Shown here: piece after piece, positions 53,286 through 58,005 of the stretch
Layout of the letters: each line of letters opens with the position of its first letter
How positions within the stretch are numbered: the stretch's first letter is position 1
Notes under the pieces: model-generated
Seen by the model: the letters and a program-made list of their open reading frames with translations, nothing else
Databases searched by the model: none
What the model was told of the DNA's origin: nothing
NCBI GenBank assembly: GCA_022653735.1
Contig: JALCSU010000011.1
Span: 1 to 58,005 of the forward strand
DNA from: Bacteroidales bacterium
GTDB lineage: Bacteria > Bacteroidota > Bacteroidia > Bacteroidales > UBA932
Direction of reading: 5' to 3'
DNA: 58,005 nucleotides
Translations under genes and position numbers: made by a program

Positions 53286-54527
53286 ATGGTACGAGTAAAA
53301 CCGTTTGCGGCGATAAGGCCGCCCAAGAATATCGTGACAGAGGTTGCGGCTCCGCCGTACGACGTGCTGAACTCTGAGGAGGCTAAAAAGATGGCAGGCG
53401 AGAAGTCTCTTCTGCATATTACCAAGCCAGAGATTGACTTCGACCCTATTCTTGAAGACCACGACCCTAGAGTCTACGATGAGGCAGTGAAGAATTTCAA
53501 AGAGTGGCAGACGAAGGGCTGGCTGCGGCAGGACCCGAAAGAATGCTACTACGTCTATGCCCAGACGATGGGTGACAGGACGCAGTATGGCCTGGTTCTT
53601 TGTGCTCACACAGATGACTATGCCACGGGCAAAATCAAGAAGCACGAGCTCACTCGCAAGGACAAGGAAGATGACCGCATGATTCACGTTCGCATTCAGA
53701 ACGCCAACATCGAGCCCGTGTTCTTTGCCTATAAGGACGATAAAGTGCTTGAGGACATTATTGCAGAGACCGTAAAGAAGGCGCCAGAATACGATTTCGT
53801 CGACGAAAACGGCTTCGGACACAAGTTCTGGGTCATAGATGACGATGCCACGATAGCTCGCATCACCTCCGAGTTCAGCAGTCACGTGGATGCTTTCTAT
53901 GTAGCTGACGGTCACCACCGTACTGCCGCTGCTGCACGCGTGGGGGCCGAGAAAAGGGCTCAGAACCCTCACCATACCGGGAATGAGGAATATAATTTCT
54001 TCATGGCCGTGTGCTTCCCTGAAAGCCAGCTGAAGATCCTAGACTACAACAGAGCCGTCAAAGATCTCAACGGACGGACCAAAGAACAATTCCTGAGGGC
54101 CCTCGAACTGGACTTCGATGTAAAAGAAATGGGTGCTGAGATTTATCATCCTGCCCACCTGCACAATTTTTCGATGTACCTCGACGGCAAATGGTACTCG
54201 CTGGAGGCTTTGCCTGGCAGATACGATGACGCAGATCCTATCGGAGTGCTGGATGTGACAATACTGTCTCACCTCGTCCTGGACAAAGTTCTAGGTATCA
54301 AAGATTTGCGCACGGATGACAGAATCGATTTCGTTGGCGGAATCAGAGGGCTGGGCGAATTGAAGCGCCGCGTGGACAGTGGAGAAATGATGGTGGCCTT
54401 CGCCCTCTACCCAGTCTCCATGCAGCAGCTCATCAACATCGCAGATACCGGCAACATAATGCCGCCTAAGACAACATGGTTCGAACCGAAGCTCCGCTCC
54501 GGCCTCGCCATTCACACGCTCGGATAA
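53286..54527 (+). CDS. DUF1015 family protein (serine operon member)
   Basis: The 413-residue protein starts VKPFAAIRPPKNIVTEVAAPPYDVLN and carries the family's VADGHHRTAAA motif, CFPESQLKILDYNR and FVGGIRGLGEL. DUF1015 is distantly related to the ParB/SerK-type fold, and the 2-bp gap to serA suggests a step in serine or phosphoserine metabolism. That role is inferred from position and fold resemblance, not shown by the sequence. Confidence 0.85.
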   Translation: MVRVKPFAAIRPPKNIVTEVAAPPYDVLNSEEAKKMAGEKSLLHITKPEIDFDPILEDHDPRVYDEAVKNFKEWQTKGWLRQDPKECYYVYAQTMGDRTQYGLVLCAHTDDYATGKIKKHELTRKDKEDDRMIHVRIQNANIEPVFFAYKDDKVLEDIIAETVKKAPEYDFVDENGFGHKFWVIDDDATIARITSEFSSHVDAFYVADGHHRTAAAARVGAEKRAQNPHHTGNEEYNFFMAVCFPESQLKILDYNRAVKDLNGRTKEQFLRALELDFDVKEMGAEIYHPAHLHNFSMYLDGKWYSLEALPGRYDDADPIGVLDVTILSHLVLDKVLGIKDLRTDDRIDFVGGIRGLGELKRRVDSGEMMVAFALYPVSMQQLINIADTGNIMPPKTTWFEPKLRSGLAIHTLG

Positions 54528-54555
54528 AATATTCATTGGAGTGTGACCTAATATG

Positions 54556-54587
54556 AAGCCGACTAAAAAGTGATTTTTAGCCGGCTT
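54556..54587. terminator. Hairpin between convergent DUF1015 and phosphatase genes
   Basis: AAGCCGACTAAAAA, loop GTGA, TTTTTAGCCGGCTT form a 14-bp stem with a single A/C mismatch. The A5/T5 part next to the loop and lack of a following T-run make it an imperfect terminator; it may act in both directions. No gene is visible in 54528-54672. Confidence 0.65.
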
Positions 54588-54672
54588 TACGTTTCCGTGA
54601 ATTGTGAACGGCAGCGGCTAGGAGGTAAGGGCGAAACGATGACAGTCTTATCCCTAAATCGCCTAGGATATA

Positions 54673-55392
54673 TCACTTAGCGTTGGCATCGTACTCGGCT
54701 TTGGCGGCGGCAAGCATGTCGAGGAACTCTGGCATGGCGCAGAGGCGGGCGAAGGTCACGCTGGCGGCCATGCGTCCCGCATCTACATCACTCTGATAAT
54801 GGAATCCCACAATGACGCGGCTCTGGCCAAGCTCATAAGCCACTTTCATTATCTCCTCAGTGTGATCAGGATCGATAGCCGTCAGAATCATCCCAGCAAG
54901 CCACGAAGCGTGAGTGTGCCCGGAAGGATAACTAGTGAAATCCGTAGGGCTCTCAGATGACGGGACGCCACTCTGCTCCTTGAACTCCTGGTAAGGACGA
55001 ACCCTAGCGAAATGTTTCTTGGCACTCGACCCAGCCTGCATCTCAGTCATGTGAGCCTTGTAAAGAAGTTCGTGCAGAATAGGATATTTCCCCTCTGTTA
55101 GCTCACGATGCATCGCAGGAGAAAAACGCTTAAAGAAATAGGTCGCGCCAATCCTAGCATCACTTACAGCCAGCTTTCCACGCTCAGTGTTGCGCACTGA
55201 CTTTCCCCACTGGTACTGGCACCAGTCATTGAAGAATAGCGGATCCTGAAGGCTGGGAGGAGCCGGAAGAATGTTCTCCAAATGCGGAGCCTCCTCGATG
55301 GTGTAAAATGGCAAATGTTTCTCTTTGATGGTCTGGGCCGAAGCCAGCAATGGCAGCATGGCCGCGAGCAAAAATATCAACGTCTTTCTCAT
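54673..55392 (-). CDS. Class A nonspecific acid phosphatase (PAP2 superfamily)
   Basis: This 239-residue periplasmic phosphatase has a signal peptide ending at LLASAQ and the three PAP2 motifs: KHFARVRPYQ (Lys-x6-Arg-Pro), YPSGHTHASW with the catalytic His, and SRVIVGFHYQSDVDAGR with the phosphohistidine-forming His. It should release phosphate from organic esters. The gene stands alone with a good promoter 7 bases before the ATG. Confidence 0.92.
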   Translation of the reverse strand: MRKTLIFLLAAMLPLLASAQTIKEKHLPFYTIEEAPHLENILPAPPSLQDPLFFNDWCQYQWGKSVRNTERGKLAVSDARIGATYFFKRFSPAMHRELTEGKYPILHELLYKAHMTEMQAGSSAKKHFARVRPYQEFKEQSGVPSSESPTDFTSYPSGHTHASWLAGMILTAIDPDHTEEIMKVAYELGQSRVIVGFHYQSDVDAGRMAASVTFARLCAMPEFLDMLAAAKAEYDANAK

Positions 55393-55399
55393 AATAGCG

Positions 55400-55432
55400 C
55401 AAATCTATCAAAAAAGATTGACAATCCTCAAA
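55400..55432 (-). promoter_or_regulatory. Promoter of the acid phosphatase gene, -7 element 7 nt from ATG
   Basis: On the minus strand TTTG (55429-55432), 21 bases, TAGATTTG (55400-55407), then 7 bases and the ATG at 55392. A nearly leaderless mRNA is predicted. Confidence 0.6.
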
Positions 55433-55729
55433 ATAAGTCAAAAGTATTTATTCGGCGTTGATTTGACTAATACATATCTTCATGGCGCACGCCCCATAAG
55501 TGGGAACAGTCTCTCGGAATATAATAAGAAATATGAGCCGAGAGTCCGCATCAGATTCTCGTTACTGAATCTGCAATTCAATCAAGGCCTTCTTAGCTGC
55601 CCATTTTCTATTTCAGGATGGACTGACAAATGGATGAGATATAAAAATAACACATAGGATGACGAGAGAAAAATGAACATGCCTTTCCCGACATCCCGAC
55701 GAAAGTCAGTTCTATATTATAGAAGGCCT
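55433..55729. other. Intergenic DNA without recognised gene
   Basis: Contains an inverted repeat CTCTCGG-N20-CCGAGAG (about 55513-55546). A short plus-strand frame (to 55657) gives no recognisable product. This is the first part of a gene-free region that extends to 56769. Confidence 0.4.
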
Positions 55730-55860
55730 AGATTCTGAAACAAGTTCAGGATGACGTGGTGGATCGTGCAGGATGACGGGGTGGAACGTTTGGGATGACG
55801 GGGTTGGTCGGTACAGGATGACGGGGAGGTTGTTTAGAATGAGTAGCGTTGATCGTACAG
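55730..55860. repeat. REP-like element, copy 4 with iterated tails
   Basis: A slightly changed right palindrome (ATTCTGAAACAAGTTCAGGAT) is followed by four decaying copies of CAGGATGACGGGGTGG-type tails about 20-27 bp apart. Confidence 0.7.
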
Positions 55861-55876
55861 GATGAGAGTGGTGGAA

Positions 55877-56160
55877 TTTCGCAAAGTGCTGTCGGAGCAG
55901 GGCCTTCTGGTGGCTTTGCAAAGGGGTGCTGCTCGACAACGTGGCTCTTGGGAGGTCTCGATGTCGAGACATGCCCTTACCCATGCACTTCTGTGCAGCC
56001 TGCCTCGACAGCATTCTGCGAGACAACCCCAGGCTATTTCCTTCGTGAGGCCGCCTTTTGGCATGCCTCGACAGCGTTTTGCGAGACACTTCTTCCGAAC
56101 GGTTTCAATATACGTATGCAATTCTTTATTGCTTCAGCTTCGACAAGGTTTTGTGAAACC
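55877..56160. repeat. Dispersed copies of a CGACAGC-TTTTGCGAGA repeat
   Basis: Related 23-bp words occur at 56003-56025, 56066-56088 and 56137-56160 (each of the form CTCGACAGCNTTNTGCGAGACA, the last one decayed) and inverted at about 55877-55899. Each word has CTCG/CGAG ends. A palindrome TCTCGATGTCGAGA lies between at about 55956. Frames through this block on both strands look like artefacts of the repeat. Confidence 0.65.
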
Positions 56161-56435
56161 TTGAAGAGAACTTGTGATTATTCACAATCGTAGGCAATGG
56201 TGATATTCATTATAAGCGCTGAGGAGACTATTCGCATTGCCGACCCTCGTTCTAGAAGCAGGGTGGGCAACGCAGTCCTTCATTACAAGCCAGCCGGTGG
56301 CACTATACCGTCGCCCATAAATTCTCGTCCTTCTAAGCGAGGACATGGATGTATGCTTTGCGGCCACATCGACCACAACCTCGCCGGCAGCCCTGCATTT
56401 CACGTTGACGGTAAAACGAGTTCATTCTTCTTCCG
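56161..56435. other. Intergenic DNA without recognised gene
   Basis: A plus-strand frame of 81 codons (56197-56442) contains CMLCGH and runs into the REP-like element; it has no promoter, no recognised domain and is not called as a gene. Confidence 0.35.
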
Positions 56436-56690
56436 TCATTAGGGCTTGACCAGGAATCCGGGCTCGTTTATCCCGTCATTCCGGACTCTAGGCTTGTGAA
56501 GAACAGATCCTGAATCAAGTTCAGGATGACGGGGTGGGGTAGTTCAGGATGACGGGTGAGTCGTCAGGATGACGGGGGATGCGTTCAGGATGACTTGGTG
56601 AGTCGTCAGGATGACGGGGGAGGCGTTCAGGATGACTTGGTGGGGTCGTTCAGGATGACGGGGGAGGCTTGGGAGATGGGCTGGTGATTT
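56436..56690. repeat. REP-like element, copy 5 with long tail array
   Basis: Fragments of the left half (GTCATTCCGGACT), the full right palindrome ATCCTGAATCAAGTTCAGGAT (about 56506-56527), and then at least seven GGATGACGGGGG or GGATGACTTGGTG tails at roughly 20-bp steps. It lies downstream of the first kinase gene. Confidence 0.8.
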
Positions 56691-56769
56691 ACAGGTGAAG
56701 GTTGCGATACAAAATAGTTTTCTGTACGTTTTTATGTAGATCTGCAGTAGAATTGCAAAATTACTTAGG

Positions 56770-57405
56770 TTATTCCGGAACGTTTTTCACGTCGGGAAAG
56801 AGGCCGAAGAGTTCGGCGTCTATCTTGTCGGTGACTTTCTGGAAGTCTTCGGGGCGATTCTCGAACTTGATGTCGTCCACGTTGACTATGAGCAGCTTGC
56901 CGTCATATTCCTTTATCCAATCCTCATAGCGCTTGTTAAGACCGGTGAGGTAGTCTATCCTGATGCTCCTTTCATATTCACGCCCCCTTTTCTGGATCTG
57001 GGCGACCAGGTTAGGGATGCTAGAGCGCAGATAAATCAGAAGGTCCGGCTTGCTCACGAGGGACATCATCAGATTGAATAAGTCGGTGTAGTTCTCGAAG
57101 TCCCTGGTGCTCATAAGCCCCATGGCATGCAGGTTCGGAGCGAAAATCTTGGCATCTTCGTAGATCGTCCTGTCCTGAATGATTATGTCACTGCTTCTGG
57201 AGATATCCACCACATCCTTAAATCTCTTGTTCAGGAAATATATCTGCAAATTGAACGACCAGCGTTCCATATCAGCGTAGAAGTCTGACAGATATGGATT
57301 AAAGTCAACGGATTCGTATTTTGGAGTCCACCCGTAATGTGAGACCAGCATTTTCGTCAGGGTAGTCTTGCCGCTACCGATGTTGCCTGCTATAGCTATG
57401 TGCAT
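56770..57405 (-). CDS. Deoxynucleoside kinase, copy 1
   Basis: The 211-residue kinase phosphorylates deoxynucleosides for salvage. It has the P-loop GNIGSGKTT (residues 7-15), the substrate-site QDRTIYEDA (Asp-Arg in place of the ERS motif), SKPDLLIYLR and the lid arginines in IQKRGREYERSI. The dAK/dGK/dCK group cannot be resolved by eye. A second, closely related gene follows upstream on the same strand (57705 to beyond the window). Confidence 0.92.
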   Translation of the reverse strand: MHIAIAGNIGSGKTTLTKMLVSHYGWTPKYESVDFNPYLSDFYADMERWSFNLQIYFLNKRFKDVVDISRSSDIIIQDRTIYEDAKIFAPNLHAMGLMSTRDFENYTDLFNLMMSLVSKPDLLIYLRSSIPNLVAQIQKRGREYERSIRIDYLTGLNKRYEDWIKEYDGKLLIVNVDDIKFENRPEDFQKVTDKIDAELFGLFPDVKNVPE

Positions 57406-57427
57406 ATCGAGATAATTTAGCTAGTGA

Positions 57428-57435
57428 CAAATTTA
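57428..57435 (-). promoter_or_regulatory. -7 element of deoxynucleoside kinase copy 1
   Basis: TAAATTTG on the minus strand, 22 bases before the ATG, with TTTC 19 bases upstream as a near -33 box. The kinase therefore has its own promoter, apart from the upstream paralogue. Confidence 0.55.
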
Positions 57436-57461
57436 ATATTCTTTTTGCTATTCCGAAAGAG

Positions 57462-57723
57462 TTAGATCCTGAATCAAGTTCAGGATGACGGAGGGGTGCC
57501 GTTCAGGATGACGGAGGGTGCCGTTCAGGATGACGGAGGGGTGCCGTTTCAGGATGACGGTGGGGTGTCGTTAAGGATGACGGTGGGGTGTCGTTAAGGA
57601 TGGCGGTGGGGTGCCGTTCAGGATGACGGAGGGGTGCCGTTCAGGATGACGGAGGCGAAAATCGTGTTCCTTTCTCCCCCGTCATTCCGAGCTCGACCCG
57701 GAATCTATTCTTGCGGAAACAAG
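57462..57723. repeat. REP-like element, copies 6 and 7, with tail array
   Basis: Starts with the right palindrome ATCCTGAATCAAGTTCAGGAT, then about eight tails of the type TTCAGGATGACGGAGGGGTGCCG at 20-22 bp steps, and ends with an inverted-repeat left half (GTCATTCCGAGCTCGACCCGGAAT) plus linker that overlaps the last codons of the second kinase gene. Confidence 0.85.
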
Positions 57724-58005
57724 CCGTAGAGTTCGGCATCGATCTTGTCTGTGATGACGGCGAAATCCTCGGGGCGGTTCTCGAAGTCCAAATCGTCTTT
57801 GTCGATGGTCAGCACCTTGCCCTTATATTCCGAAATCCATTTGTCGTAACGGTCATTCAGGCCTTTCAGATACTCCAGGCTCATGCTCTGCTCGTAGTCC
57901 CGCCCACGCTTCTGAATCTGCCCCACCAAGTGCGGTATGGAGCACTTAAGGTAAATCAGAAGATCAGGCTCATGCACCAGGGAAGCCATCACGTTGAAAA
58001 GATCC
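57705..58005 (-). CDS. Deoxynucleoside kinase, copy 2, 5' part outside window
   Basis: The visible C-terminal 99 residues (DLFNVMASLVHEPDLLIYL onward) align without gaps to copy 1: PDLLIYL, QIQKRGRDYEQSM, GLNDRYDKWI, FENRPEDF and TDKIDAEL are shared. The frame continues beyond 58005. The protein ends LFPQE, and the codons for these residues and the TAG stop lie inside the REP-like repeat, whereas copy 1 ends in a different tail (FPDVKNVPE). Tandem paired deoxynucleoside kinases are known in other bacteria, where the two act as a heterodimer. Confidence 0.88.
   Translation of the reverse strand, partial: DLFNVMASLVHEPDLLIYLKCSIPHLVGQIQKRGRDYEQSMSLEYLKGLNDRYDKWISEYKGKVLTIDKDDLDFENRPEDFAVITDKIDAELYGLFPQE

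Noticed and set aside
55712..56121. Minus-strand frames of 95-125 codons near 56 kb
   Set aside because: Arg/Ser-rich translations of the dispersed repeats and REP-like tails; no promoter or domain.
56197..56442. 81-codon plus-strand frame with CMLCGH
   Set aside because: No recognised domain or start context; it runs into the REP-like element.
1..58005. GAATAT as an FtsK-orienting polar sequence (KOPS-like)
   Set aside because: Orienting sequences should be strand-biased along a replichore, but the two orientations are about equally frequent here. The idea is not excluded for a longer, polar subset.

Overview
The window is a gene-dense chromosome segment from a member of the Bacteroidota, most likely an uncultured Bacteroidales. 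The evidence is a SusC/SusD pair with translational coupling, lipoproteins with Bacteroidota-type lipoboxes, Bacteroidota-only families (DUF4290, OstA-like LptA, FISUMP-domain lipoprotein), an AddAB-like nuclease pair next to ftsK and lolA, and many TAnnTTTG '-7' promoter elements. No phage, insertion sequence, CRISPR array or integron is visible. The genus cannot be told from the sequence alone.

Layout. 0-5 kb: an OPT peptide transporter (cut by the window edge) coupled to peptidase T, then a divergent pair kbl/tdh for threonine-to-glycine conversion. 5-6.4 kb: a RelB-like/PIN toxin-antitoxin module with a truncated third ORF. 6.4-12.9 kb: one operon guaB - PpiC-like lipoprotein - SurA-like chaperone - LptA/OstA-like protein (GMP synthesis plus outer-membrane biogenesis). 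12.9-15 kb: NlpC/P60 hydrolase divergent from a YhcC-type radical SAM gene. 15-16 kb: an intergenic block with seven 51-bp tandem repeats. 16-22 kb: an isolated susCD pair and PBP4 (dacB), divergent from galE. 23-29.4 kb: radA, a small lipoprotein, a YfcE-type phosphodiesterase, a NagX-like membrane acyltransferase, rsmE and apbE. 29.5-40.3 kb: a FISUMP lipoprotein convergent with the operon addB-addA-DUF4290-ftsK-lolA. 40.5-45.5 kb: reverse rubrerythrin, an S4 protein, a ManA-like protein that has lost its zinc ligands, membrane proteins, menA and initiator tRNA-fMet. 45.5-54.5 kb: hisS, sppA, tsaC/sua5, yigZ, pyrB, and the serine operon serC-serA-DUF1015. 54.7-58 kb: a class A acid phosphatase, repeat-filled DNA, and two tandem deoxynucleoside kinases, the second cut by the window edge.

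The most unusual signal is not a gene. The hexamer GAATAT (either strand) occurs about 205 times by hand count, roughly one per 280 bp and about seven times the random expectation. It occurs in all reading frames, it is associated with unusual codon choice (the Ile codon ATA before TTC; TAT after GAA), and it often overlaps start codons as GAATATG. Secondary points of interest are a ManA pseudo-isomerase, a set of promoters only 5-9 nt from the start codon (possible leaderless mRNAs), a REP-like intergenic repeat family that supplies the stop codon of a kinase gene, and local duplications at gene 3' ends.
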